Of a stretch of 64,000 nt of DNA, positions 52,611 through 62,159 are shown piece by piece; the first letter of the stretch is position 1; every line of letters begins with the position of its first letter. The stretch comes from Candidatus Rokuibacteriota bacterium. GTDB lineage: Bacteria; Methylomirabilota; Methylomirabilia; Rokubacteriales; CSP1-6. The stretch is taken from assembly GCA_003220495.1 (NCBI GenBank), contig QHSP01000029.1:86027-150026 (forward strand), read 5' to 3'. A program made the position numbers and the translations under genes. Below the pieces are notes generated by a model. That model saw nothing but the letters and a program-made list of their open reading frames with translations, was not told the DNA's origin and did not search any database.

Positions 52611-52880
52611 ATGACGAAAGCCGATATCGTCGCGCGGATGGCAGCGGCGGCAGGCTGGCCGAAGGCCGGCACCGAGCGCGCGCTCCGGGCCGCGCTCGGC
52701 GGCATCCGCGCCTCGCTGAAGCGGGGCGATACGGTCACGCTCGTTGGATTCGGCACATTCTCGGTCGCGCGACGGAAGCCGCGCACCTTGAAGAACCCCC
52801 GCACGGGCCAGTCGGTGATGGTCGCCGGACGCATCCCGCGATTCAAGCCGTCGAAAGAGTTGAAGCAGGCGGTCCGCTGA
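52611..52880 (+). CDS. HU/IHF-family DNA-binding protein
   Basis: The 89-residue protein reads MTKADIVARMAAAAGWPKAG, GDTVTLVGFGTFSVARRKPR and TLKNPRTGQSVMVAGRIPRF, the complete HU fold with the beta-arm PRTGQ turn and FKPSKELKQAV at the C terminus. Such proteins bend and compact DNA. Length is typical. It sits 64 bp after the PCP-reductase-domain gene. The N-terminal alanine-rich helix is less charged than in most HU proteins. Confidence 0.93.
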   Translation: MTKADIVARMAAAAGWPKAGTERALRAALGGIRASLKRGDTVTLVGFGTFSVARRKPRTLKNPRTGQSVMVAGRIPRFKPSKELKQAVR

Positions 52881-52915
52881 CCGGTTTTTCCTTGCCGCCC
52901 GCTTCGAGCGGTCGC

Positions 52916-52921
52916 TAGAAT
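52916..52921 (+). promoter_or_regulatory. -10 box TAGAAT before the D,D-carboxypeptidase gene
   Basis: TAGAAT ends 8 nt before the GTG at 52,930 and no ribosome-binding site is visible for that start. This is the same arrangement as for the gene at 52,034. If the downstream ATG at 52,945 is used instead, the leader would be about 17 nt. Confidence 0.45.
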
Positions 52922-52929
52922 CGAACGCA

Positions 52930-53835
52930 GTGCATCCAGGTCGTATGCTCGCCGTCCTGGCGGTGTTGGCTACCTCCCTGGTTCCCTTCGCCGCGACCGC
53001 CCAGCCGGCGCGGGCCGACGGACGCCCGCCGGCGCTCACGGCCGAAGCCGTCCTTCTCCTCGACCCGGAGGGGCGCACGCTCTTCGCCAAGAATCCGGAA
53101 GAGGAACGCGCGCCGGCCAGCCTCGTGAAGCTGATGACGCTTTACCTCGCGTTCGAGGACATCGAGGCCGGGCGCGCGGAGCTCGACGAGCTGGTTCCGG
53201 TGAGCCGCTATGCGGCGCTGACGCCGAAAGCGCGGATGGGTCTGCGGACCGGCGAGATGGTGCCGCTGCACGTGCTCCTCGAGGGCGTGGCGATCGCCTC
53301 CGCGAACGACGCGGCGACCGCGCTGGCCGAGCGCCTCTCGGGGGACGAGTGGAGCTTCGTCGGCCGGATGAACGCGAAGGCCCAGGAGCTCGATCTGCAC
53401 GCGACGCGATTCGCCAACCCCCACGGCCTGCCCGATCCAGCCCAGCGAAGCAACGCCCGCGACCTCGCCCAGCTCATCGCCCGGCTCTTGCGGGACCATC
53501 CGGCCGCACGGCCGATGCTGGGGGGACAGACGTTCGTCTACCGCGGACGCGTGTACGCGCGTCACATCCCGCTCTTCAACGATCCACTCGGCGTCCAGGC
53601 GCTCAAGACCGGGTTCACCCTCGAGGCCGGCTACAACCTGGCGGTCTCGGCGTGGCGCGACGGCCAGCAGTTCATCATGATCGTGCTCGGCTCGCGCACC
53701 CGCACGTCGTCGTTCCTCGACGCGAAGAAGCTCTTGAAGTACGGCTTCGTGGAGGCGGGGCTGGATGCTCCGCCCGAGCCGAGCCCGCCGCCGAAGCGTC
53801 CGGCGCGATCGCGACGCATGACGTACACGCGGTGA
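52930..53835 (+). CDS. Serine-type D-Ala-D-Ala carboxypeptidase (peptidase S11, DacA/PBP5-like)
   Basis: The GTG start gives MHPGRMLAVLAVLATSLVPFAATAQPARA, a signal peptide. The penicillin-binding motifs are present: SLVK (Ser64-Lys67), SAN (124-126) and KTG (226-228). The 301-residue length covers the catalytic domain, but the C-terminal domain and amphipathic anchor of E. coli PBP5 are missing; the protein ends in a Pro/Arg-rich tail. It trims pentapeptides of peptidoglycan in the periplasm. The stop overlaps the next gene (GTGA). Confidence 0.92.
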   Translation: MHPGRMLAVLAVLATSLVPFAATAQPARADGRPPALTAEAVLLLDPEGRTLFAKNPEEERAPASLVKLMTLYLAFEDIEAGRAELDELVPVSRYAALTPKARMGLRTGEMVPLHVLLEGVAIASANDAATALAERLSGDEWSFVGRMNAKAQELDLHATRFANPHGLPDPAQRSNARDLAQLIARLLRDHPAARPMLGGQTFVYRGRVYARHIPLFNDPLGVQALKTGFTLEAGYNLAVSAWRDGQQFIMIVLGSRTRTSSFLDAKKLLKYGFVEAGLDAPPEPSPPPKRPARSRRMTYTR

Positions 53836-54485
53836 CTCCGATCCGCGGCTACGTCTTCGACGCCTACGGCACGCTCTTCGACGTGCACTCGGTGGTCGAA
53901 GCCGGCCGGGAGATCACGAGCGATCCGGCGACCCTCTCGACCACGTGGCGGCAGAAGCAGCTCGAGTACACGTGGCTGCGGGCGCTGATGGGCGCCTACG
54001 CCGACTTCTGGGTGATTACCGAGGCGGCGCTCCGCTACGCGATCCGTCGGCTCGGTCTGACGGCGACGGAACCGCAGCTGCGGCGCCTGATGGAGGCCTA
54101 CCTCTCCCTCGCGTGTTTTCCCGAGGTGAAACCGGCGCTCGGACGCCTCGCCGGCCGTCCGCGCGCGGTCCTCTCGAACGGCGCGCCGGCGATGCTGGCC
54201 GCCGCCGTCGCCGCGAGCGGGCTCACGACGTTTCTCGAGCACGTCATCTCCGTCGACCGCGTGAAGACGTACAAGCCCTCGCCGCTCGTCTACGCGCTCG
54301 GTCCGGAGGCGCTCGGCGTGTCGGCCGGCGAGCTCCTCTTCGTATCCTCGAACGGCTGGGACGTGGCCGGCGCGAAGGCGTTCGGCTACCAGGTCGCCTG
54401 GTGCAACCGGTCCGGCGCGCCGGCGGAAGAGCTCGGCGCTCGGGCCGACCTGGTCATCGACGCCCTCGACAAGCTGCCGCGATGA
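53832..54485 (+). CDS. Haloacid dehalogenase type II family hydrolase
   Basis: Start is the GTG that overlaps the carboxypeptidase stop; the larger frame upstream is a shadow. The 217-residue product reads VTPIRGYVFDAYGTLFDVHS (nucleophile Asp10), RAVLSNGAPAML (motif II), KTYKPSPLVYAL (motif III lysine) and FVSSNGWDVAGAKAFGY (motif IV). These are the patterns of L-2-haloacid dehalogenases rather than phosphatases. Whether a halogenated acid is the real substrate is unproven. It is translationally coupled to the carboxypeptidase, an odd pairing. Confidence 0.88.
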   Translation: MTPIRGYVFDAYGTLFDVHSVVEAGREITSDPATLSTTWRQKQLEYTWLRALMGAYADFWVITEAALRYAIRRLGLTATEPQLRRLMEAYLSLACFPEVKPALGRLAGRPRAVLSNGAPAMLAAAVAASGLTTFLEHVISVDRVKTYKPSPLVYALGPEALGVSAGELLFVSSNGWDVAGAKAFGYQVAWCNRSGAPAEELGARADLVIDALDKLPR

Positions 54486-54578
54486 GATCTCGCGCGGGCA
54501 GCGTGCCGTCGTGCCCAGAAAGACAACGGGCGACTCGCCGAACGCGAGCCGCCCATAAGGGACGAAGACGCGGGAGTC

Positions 54579-54740
54579 CTACTTCTTGCCGGCCAGCTTC
54601 TTCCGTTTCACGTAGGCCCAGATCTTCTTCGTCATCTCGGACGGCCCGATCGGCGAGCCGCCGAAGATGGCCTCCGCCGAGTCCTTGCAGCCCTTGAAGT
54701 TGATCGAGTAGCCCCCGAACGCCTTCTTCCCCTTCGCCAT
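54579..54740 (-). CDS. 53-residue basic protein with SWIB-like C terminus
   Basis: The ATG at 54,740 is preceded by AAGGGAGG (7 nt spacing), a strong ribosome-binding site. The product is MAKGKKAFGGYSINFKGCKD, then SAEAIFGGSPIGPSEMTKKI, then WAYVKRKKLAGKK. Thirteen lysines make it very basic. The segment GPSEMTKKIWAYVKRKKL resembles the end of SWIB/MDM2 domains (EMxKKLWxYIKxxxL), but the rest of that fold is too short. DNA or RNA binding is a reasonable guess only. It stands alone, downstream of the terminator of the monooxygenase operon. Confidence 0.72.
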   Translation of the reverse strand: MAKGKKAFGGYSINFKGCKDSAEAIFGGSPIGPSEMTKKIWAYVKRKKLAGKK

Positions 54741-54819
54741 AGTGCCTCCCTTACCTCGTAAATGGTGGTCCGGCCCTCACTTCCCTCGGGGGTATTCCTA
54801 CCACAGGCACGAGGGCATT

Positions 54820-54859
54820 AAAAGAAAAAATACCATCCCTAGGGGGTTTCCCCCGAGGG
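54820..54859 (-). terminator. Intrinsic terminator after the luciferase-like operon
   Basis: On the minus strand CCCT-C-GGGGG-AAA-CCCCC-T-AGGG (54,837-54,859) forms a stem, followed by a T-rich tract (TTTTTTCTTTT, 54,820-54,830). It starts 43 bp after the stop of the last operon gene. A further CCCTCGGGGG at 54,783-54,792 could pair alternatively with the same CCCCCGAGGG. Confidence 0.75.
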
Positions 54860-54901
54860 GAGAATACCTGGGTGGGGTATGGGCTCACGGGCGCGGGGGA
54901 G

Positions 54902-56044
54902 CTAGCGCGTCTGGAACGCCGGCATCACATCGCGCGCGAACCAGCGGAGCTGCTCCTTGAACTCCTTGGCCGACAGGCCTTCGGCCCAGTGGACCATGAA
55001 GTCCTCGAGCCCGGGATACTTCGCCGCGATCGACTTGATCCCGTCGATCACGTGCGACGGCGGGCCGCAGAACCACGCCTTCTGCTGGATGCCGTCGGCG
55101 AGTGACGGGACGCGGGCGGGCGCGCCCGGCGTGCCCCACGTGCGGCCGTGCTCGTCCGCGTAACGCACGAAGCCGAACGGCGCGAACCACTTGTAGCGCT
55201 CGTCGTGCGACGGCTCGACGCGGCGCTTCGCCTCCTCGGGCGTGTCGGCCAGATAGAGTCCGGCGCCCCAGATCATGTCCTCGCCGAGCTGCTTCACGCG
55301 GCCGTACTTCGCGCAAGCGTCGCGATAGGCTCGCACCACGTCGTCGAGGATTTTCTGACCGTTCAGGGTCACCATCGCCTTGAAGTCCTTGCTGGCCATA
55401 TAGTCGATGGACTTGCTGCTGGCGATCGGCATCCAGATCTCGACCGGCAGGTGCTTCGGCCGCGGCACGCACGTGATGTCGCTCAACTGGTAGCCGCGAT
55501 ACTCCACGGGCGGCGGGCACTCGTAGCGCTTGCCGTGGTGGCTGAACGACTCGTCGTCGAAGCACTTCAGCAGGAGGTCGATCTGCTCCTCGAAGAGCTC
55601 GCGGTTCGCCGCCTGGTCGATCACGGGCGCGCCGAACGTCTCGACTTCACGAGAGTGATATCCGCGGCCGACGCCCATGATCACGCGGCCGTCGGTGACG
55701 ATGTCGGCCATCGCGTAGTCCTCGGCCAGCCGGATCGGATGCCACATCGGGATCACGTTGAAGGCACAGCCGAACTTCAGACGCCGTGTCTGAGTGGCGA
55801 GCCAGAGCGAGAGCTGGACGAGGTTCGGAAAGCACTCATAGCCTTCGCGCTGGAAGTGATGCTCGGCCGTCCACAAGGCGTAGTAGCCGAGCTCGTCCAT
55901 CAGCTGGGCGACGTCGCGCGCCGAAAAGAAGGGCTCGCTCAGCTTGTCGTTGCTGTAGCGACGGGCATTCGCCGGCGTCCCCTGCAGTCCGATATTTTCT
56001 AGATCCACCTGGCCGACGTAGAGCACGTGGAATCGCTTGATCAT
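54902..56044 (-). CDS. LLM-class (luciferase-like) flavin-dependent monooxygenase
   Basis: The ATG at 56,044 overlaps the SDR stop (ATGA), giving 380 residues: MIKRFHVLYVGQVDLENIGL, ALWTAEHHFQREGYECFPN, MADIVTDGRVIMGVGRGYHS. This is the bacterial luciferase-like TIM barrel that uses reduced flavin and oxygen. A second in-frame ATG at 56,056 would add four residues. Such enzymes oxygenate diverse carbon or sulfur compounds. It is the last gene of a four-gene operon and is followed by a terminator. Confidence 0.9.
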   Translation of the reverse strand: MIKRFHVLYVGQVDLENIGLQGTPANARRYSNDKLSEPFFSARDVAQLMDELGYYALWTAEHHFQREGYECFPNLVQLSLWLATQTRRLKFGCAFNVIPMWHPIRLAEDYAMADIVTDGRVIMGVGRGYHSREVETFGAPVIDQAANRELFEEQIDLLLKCFDDESFSHHGKRYECPPPVEYRGYQLSDITCVPRPKHLPVEIWMPIASSKSIDYMASKDFKAMVTLNGQKILDDVVRAYRDACAKYGRVKQLGEDMIWGAGLYLADTPEEAKRRVEPSHDERYKWFAPFGFVRYADEHGRTWGTPGAPARVPSLADGIQQKAWFCGPPSHVIDGIKSIAAKYPGLEDFMVHWAEGLSAKEFKEQLRWFARDVMPAFQTR

Positions 56045-56826
56045 CTCGCTGTCCATCCTCCATCGACCACGAGCGTCGAGCCCGTGACGTAGTCCGCTTC
56101 CGAGCTGGCGAGGTAGCACGCGGCCGCCGCGATCTCCTCGAGCGTGCCGCGCCGCCCCGCCGGCGTGATCGCGCGCACGGCCGCCTCGTCGCCGCCGACC
56201 CCGCGCATCTCCGGGGCGTCCGCGCCGAGGATCCGCACCGAGTTGGCGCGAAGCCCCGTCTGGATCGCGCCGGGGCAGATCGCGTTCACGGTGACGCCGC
56301 GGTCGGCGTACGCGATCGCCAGCTGGCGCGTCAGGCCGACGACGCCGTGCTTGGACGCGGTGTACGCGGCGCCGCCGCCGGAGCCGACCAGGCCGGCGAC
56401 CGAGGCGATGTTGACGATGCGCCCGCGCCCGAGCGGCAGCATCTCGGCCAGCGCGCGCTTGCTCCCGTAGAACGTGCCGGTGAGGTTGATGCCGATGACG
56501 CGCTCCCACAACGCGGGCCCGATCTCGTCGGCCGGCGCGTAGCCGTCGAGCACGCCGGCGGCGTTGACCATGATCCCGAGGGGACCGAGCTCGCTCACCG
56601 CGGCCGCGACCGCCCGGTCGACGTCGTCCCAGCGGCTCACGTCGCCCGGCACGAACGTCGCGCGCCCGCCCTTCGTCGCGATCGCGGCGACGGTCTCCTT
56701 GCCGCCTTCCGGCAGAAGGTCCATGACCGCGACCGCCGCGCCCTGGGACGCCAACGCCAGCGCGATCGCGCGTCCGATCCCGGAGCCGCCGCCGCTGACG
56801 AACGCGCTGCCGCCGAGAAGGGTCAC
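56041..56826 (-). CDS. Short-chain dehydrogenase/reductase
   Basis: The GTG at 56,826 overlaps the hydrolase stop (GTGA). The 261-residue product has FVSGGGSGIGRAIALALA (Rossmann glycine loop), VNAAGVLDG, IVNIASVAGLVGSGG and the catalytic YTASK. The VDGGWTAR end is typical of SDRs. AVMDLLPEGG after the second strand suggests NAD preference. It probably oxidises an alcohol or reduces a keto group of the compound handled by the operon. The longer upstream frame is a shadow. Confidence 0.92.
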   Translation of the reverse strand: MTLLGGSAFVSGGGSGIGRAIALALASQGAAVAVMDLLPEGGKETVAAIATKGGRATFVPGDVSRWDDVDRAVAAAVSELGPLGIMVNAAGVLDGYAPADEIGPALWERVIGINLTGTFYGSKRALAEMLPLGRGRIVNIASVAGLVGSGGGAAYTASKHGVVGLTRQLAIAYADRGVTVNAICPGAIQTGLRANSVRILGADAPEMRGVGGDEAAVRAITPAGRRGTLEEIAAAACYLASSEADYVTGSTLVVDGGWTAR

Positions 56827-57608
56827 GACCCGGCGAACTCCACGACGGCGCGCGCGGCCGACTCCGGCGCCTCGTGCAGGACCATGTGACCGCCCGGAAG
56901 GAGACGCAGCGCGGCGCCCTTGACCCGTCGCTGCCACTCCTCGGCGTACACCACCGGGTTCGCGCGGTCCTCGTCGCCCCACACGAGGAGCGTCGGGGCG
57001 GCGATCCGGTGCGCGCGCCGCCGAAGCCCCTTGTCGGGAATCGGCCACACGAACTTCGCCATCGACGACCGGCGCTGGAGCGACTCGACCTGCGCGGCGA
57101 TATCGTCTGGATCGCCGCCCGCGCCCGCGGCCCACTCCAGGGCGACCGTGGAGGCCGGGTCGCGCCAGAGGACAGCCGCGAGCTCGTCGGCGGGCAGGAT
57201 CAGGATGTCGGCCGATGGAGCGTCGTCGCGCCAGAGTCCGAGGGGCGAGACGAGCGTCAGGCTCCGCGCGCGAGCGGGGAAGATGGCGGCGATCTCCGCG
57301 GCCGCCATGCCGCCGAACGAATGGCCGACCAGGTGCGCGCGCTCGAGGCCGAGCGCGGCGAGAAGCTCGTCGTAGGCGAGCGTGAGGTCGAGGAGATCGT
57401 CGAGCGTCTCGATGCCGGTCGAGCCCGCCACTCCCGGATGAGAGGGCGCGTACACGCTGAACGAGCGGGCGAGGCAATCGAGGAACGGCGACCACGCGCT
57501 CCGCTCGTAGTAGGAATGGAAATACACCAGCGGCGCACCGCTGCCGCCGGCGAGGAGCTTGAACGTCACGGCGCCGCCTCGGATCTCGATCCTGCGCTCG
57601 TCAGGCAT
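56823..57608 (-). CDS. Alpha/beta hydrolase
   Basis: The ATG at 57,608 overlaps the upstream stop (TGATG) and gives 261 residues. The fold is shown by LVYFHSYYERSAW (oxyanion region), the nucleophile elbow GHSFGGMAA, the acid in LLVWGDEDRANP and the histidine in LLPGGHMVLHEAP. Similar proteins hydrolyse C-C bonds or esters in catabolic pathways. Placement between two flavin monooxygenases and an SDR supports a degradative role. Substrate unknown. Confidence 0.9.
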   Translation of the reverse strand: MPDERRIEIRGGAVTFKLLAGGSGAPLVYFHSYYERSAWSPFLDCLARSFSVYAPSHPGVAGSTGIETLDDLLDLTLAYDELLAALGLERAHLVGHSFGGMAAAEIAAIFPARARSLTLVSPLGLWRDDAPSADILILPADELAAVLWRDPASTVALEWAAGAGGDPDDIAAQVESLQRRSSMAKFVWPIPDKGLRRRAHRIAAPTLLVWGDEDRANPVVYAEEWQRRVKGAALRLLPGGHMVLHEAPESAARAVVEFAGS

Positions 57609-58816
57609 CAGGCCGAGCCGTTCCGGGCGCCCGACGGCCACCAGCGGTCTTTGTAGCCCGGCCACAGATCGCGGACGTACGGCATGACGTCCTTCGCGAA
57701 CAGCTCGGTGTTCTTGAACGCGAGCTCCTTCGGCATGCTGCCAATCTGGAGCAGGACCATCAGATGCCCGACCCGCAGGCTGCGGATGCAGTCGGTGAGC
57801 TGCTGGCGAACCGTCTGCGGGCTACCCGCGATGACGTAGCCCTGATCGACGTACTGGCCCCAGTCGAGCGACTGGCGGGCCTTGCGCGCGGCGGCGCCGA
57901 CCTGGGCGCGCGTTCCGCTCTGCACGGTCTTGACGGTGCGGTAGCCCGGCGCCTCCGCGAAGCCCTCCCACACGTTCAGACACTTCTGATAGAAGTAGTG
58001 CACGTGCGGGAAATATTCGCGCTCGGCTTGCGCGTCGGTTTCCGACACGCACACGAGCTGAAGGAACCCGGCGCGGAACGGATTGTCGTCGACGCCGACG
58101 CGGGCGATCGCCTCCCAGAAGCCGTCCATCGTGGCGCGCCCGCGCTTGTAGCCGAAGTACGAGAGGTAGCAGTAGACGTAGTCGAGCTTCGCCGTCCACT
58201 CCCACGTCTCGACGCTGCCGCCGCCCGGGATCCACACGGGCGGATGCGGTTTCTGGAGCGGCTGCGGCCAGATGTTCGCGTAGCGGACCTGCGTATACTT
58301 GCCGTTGAACGCGAAGACGTCGGGCCGCGTCCATGCCTGGATCACCAGGTCGTGCGCCTCGTAGTACCGCTCGCGCAGGGTGGCCGGGTTGATCCCGTAC
58401 GCGAAGTTCATGTCCATGGACGTGCCGACCGGGAAGCCAGCGACGAGCCGGCCGCCCGAGAGCAGGTCGAGCATCGCGAACTCTTCGGCCACGCGGAGCG
58501 GCGGATTGTAGGCGGCCAGGCTGTTGCCGAGGACGACGAGCGCCGCCTGCGAGGTCCGCCGCGTGAGCGCCGCCGCCATGAGGTTCGGCGACGGCATCAG
58601 GCCGTAGGCGTTGTTGTGGTGCTCGTTCACGCACAGGCCGTCGAAGCCCTGCGCCTCGGCGAACTCCAGCTCGTCGAGGAACTCCTGGTAGAGGCCTCGG
58701 GTCTTGTCGGCGTCGTGCAGATGGCGCGGCACGTCGACCCAGACCGACCGGTACGTCCGCTCGAAGTCGGCCGGCAGGAATCGATAGGGCATGAGGTGGA
58801 AGAAGCAGATTTTCAT
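57608..58816 (-). CDS. LLM-class flavin-dependent monooxygenase, first gene of the operon
   Basis: The ATG at 58,816 gives 402 residues: MKICFFHLMPYRFLPADFER, GFDGLCVNEHHNNAYGLMPS and LDLLSGGRLVAGFPVGTSMD, characteristic of luciferase-like monooxygenases of the alkanal/long-chain type. It is a distant paralogue of the enzyme at 54,902. The C-terminal part has a WPGYKDRWW stretch without known function. It is transcribed leftward, divergent from thiC, so the 220-bp gap carries both promoters. Confidence 0.9.
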   Translation of the reverse strand: MKICFFHLMPYRFLPADFERTYRSVWVDVPRHLHDADKTRGLYQEFLDELEFAEAQGFDGLCVNEHHNNAYGLMPSPNLMAAALTRRTSQAALVVLGNSLAAYNPPLRVAEEFAMLDLLSGGRLVAGFPVGTSMDMNFAYGINPATLRERYYEAHDLVIQAWTRPDVFAFNGKYTQVRYANIWPQPLQKPHPPVWIPGGGSVETWEWTAKLDYVYCYLSYFGYKRGRATMDGFWEAIARVGVDDNPFRAGFLQLVCVSETDAQAEREYFPHVHYFYQKCLNVWEGFAEAPGYRTVKTVQSGTRAQVGAAARKARQSLDWGQYVDQGYVIAGSPQTVRQQLTDCIRSLRVGHLMVLLQIGSMPKELAFKNTELFAKDVMPYVRDLWPGYKDRWWPSGARNGSA

Positions 58817-58881
58817 GGTGATTCGGGATGATACCCCCAGAAGCCGCAGAAGGCCACGAGGAGCCCAGAGCGGGCGGCGAC

Positions 58882-58910
58882 TTGATCGACAACACGTTCC
58901 ATCGTAGGCT
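58882..58910 (+). promoter_or_regulatory. Weak promoter candidate for thiC
   Basis: TTGATC (58,882-58,887) and TAGGCT (58,905-58,910) are spaced by 17 nt about 40 nt before the riboswitch. The match to consensus is modest, so this is only the best candidate in the interval. Confidence 0.3.
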
Positions 58911-58951
58911 GTGCGACGGCAGCGCATGGCTGCCAACTCGCTGTCAACGCG

Positions 58952-60743
<1,792 letters not shown>

Positions 60744-60929
60744 GCGACCGGATCCGGAAGCCCCGAGGGAAGAGCGTATCGGGTCCCTGGCCCTCGCGTT
60801 CGCCGGCGCCGAAGTGATCGAGGTCCCGGAGATCTTCCGCAGAGCCGACGGCAAGATCCTGCGCAATCGCCTGCTCGCGGAGTACGGGACGCCTCCTCGC
60901 CCGTCGACGTAGGCGCGCCGAGCGCTCGC
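60744..60929 (+). other. Intergenic stretch with an open tail of uncertain meaning
   Basis: Between thiC and the next glycosyltransferase a plus-strand frame ends at the TAG at 60,910. It reads GSLALAFAGAEVIEVPEIFR then RADGKILRNRLLAEYG. The second part has a faint likeness to the 'TATGKILRR' end of AMP-forming acyl-CoA ligases. No good start or ribosome site precedes it. It may be a gene remnant or chance. Confidence 0.25.
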
Positions 60930-62159
60930 ATGAGCCACATCCTCTACGCGTGGGAGCTCGGACGCGGGTACGGCCACGTGGCGGGCGTGCTGCCACTGGT
61001 CAGGAAACTCCGGCGCGACGGGCACACGGTGACCCTGGCACTCCGGGACCTGTCCCGGGTCGACGTCCTGCTCTCCGGCGACGCGCTTCCGGTGCTCCAG
61101 GCGCCGGTGTGGTTCCCCGAGACCGTCGGCCTGCCGCCTGCCGTCAACTACGCGGAGATCCTCTTCGTCGTCGGCTATCTCACGGCCGCCGGGCTCGAGA
61201 GCCTCGTGCGCGGCTGGCGCGCACTCTTCGCGCGCGTGCGGCCCGATCTGCTGATCGTCGATCACGCGCCCACCGCGCTCGTGGCGTCGAGAGGGCTGAC
61301 GATGGCCCGCGCGCTGTTCGGCAGCGGATTCTTCTCGCCTCCCCGCGTGCATCCCATGCCAAGCATCCGGCCCTCGCTCGCCGTGCCGCCCGACCGCCTG
61401 CTGCAAAGCGAGCAGCGCGCCGTCGACGTCATCAACACGGTCCTCGACCGGCTCCAGGCGCCGCCTCTTCGAATCCTGGCGGACCTCTTCGACGTCGACG
61501 AGGACTTCCTCTGCACGTTCGCCGAGCTCGATCACTATCCTGACCGTCCCGACGCGCGCTACTGGGGCGCCAGGTTCGTGGCGACGGAAGGAGCGCCGCC
61601 CGAGTGGCCGGCCGGCGCCGGACACAAGATCTTCGCTTACGTCGAGCCTGTCCACCGTGACTTCGAGCGCGTGCTCCAGCATCTGCGCGAGGGGCCTCAC
61701 CGCGTGCTGGTGCACGCCCCCGGCACCGATGACCGGATCCGGCGTCGCTATGGCGCCCCGTCCCTCGAATTCGCCGCCGCGCCGCTCCAGATGGCCAGGG
61801 TGACGGCCGAGTGCGATCTCGTGGTCTGTCACGGCGGGAGCGGAACCGTCGTCGCGACGCTGCTCGCCGGGCGTCCACTGCTCTTGCTGCCGCTCCACCC
61901 CGACCATTCGTTGACGGCACGCGCCGTCGTGGAGCTCGGGGCCGGCGTCATGGTCCCTGAAGACGAGGTAGGCATCAGCTACCGCCGGCTGTTGACCGAA
62001 GCGCTGGCCCCGGCTTACCGGGAGCGCGCGCGCGCGTTCGCCGACCGGTACGCCGACTTCGATCAAGACCGACAGGTGGAGCGGATGACCGCCCGCTGCT
62101 CGGAGCTCCTCGGCGCGTCGATCGCCCCCGGTCGAGCGCCCGGGGCGAACGCCCCGTGA
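60930..62159 (+). CDS. UGT/MGT-like glycosyltransferase (GT-B), tandem copy 1
   Basis: The 409-residue product starts MSHILYAWELGRGYGHVAGV. It has the N-terminal GYGH acceptor loop and the C-terminal donor-site block AECDLVVCHGGSGTVVATLL of macrolide/UDP-glucuronosyltransferase-like (GT1) enzymes. LADLFDVDEDFLCTFAELDH and ARYWGARF lie between. No signal peptide. Acceptor unknown: lipid, hopanoid, carotenoid or glycan are possible. Its stop overlaps the next gene by GTGA. Confidence 0.82.
   Translation: MSHILYAWELGRGYGHVAGVLPLVRKLRRDGHTVTLALRDLSRVDVLLSGDALPVLQAPVWFPETVGLPPAVNYAEILFVVGYLTAAGLESLVRGWRALFARVRPDLLIVDHAPTALVASRGLTMARALFGSGFFSPPRVHPMPSIRPSLAVPPDRLLQSEQRAVDVINTVLDRLQAPPLRILADLFDVDEDFLCTFAELDHYPDRPDARYWGARFVATEGAPPEWPAGAGHKIFAYVEPVHRDFERVLQHLREGPHRVLVHAPGTDDRIRRRYGAPSLEFAAAPLQMARVTAECDLVVCHGGSGTVVATLLAGRPLLLLPLHPDHSLTARAVVELGAGVMVPEDEVGISYRRLLTEALAPAYRERARAFADRYADFDQDRQVERMTARCSELLGASIAPGRAPGANAP

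Noticed and set aside
60744..60912. Small open tail resembling the end of an acyl-CoA ligase
   Set aside because: No start signal and only a short weak likeness; not called as a gene.
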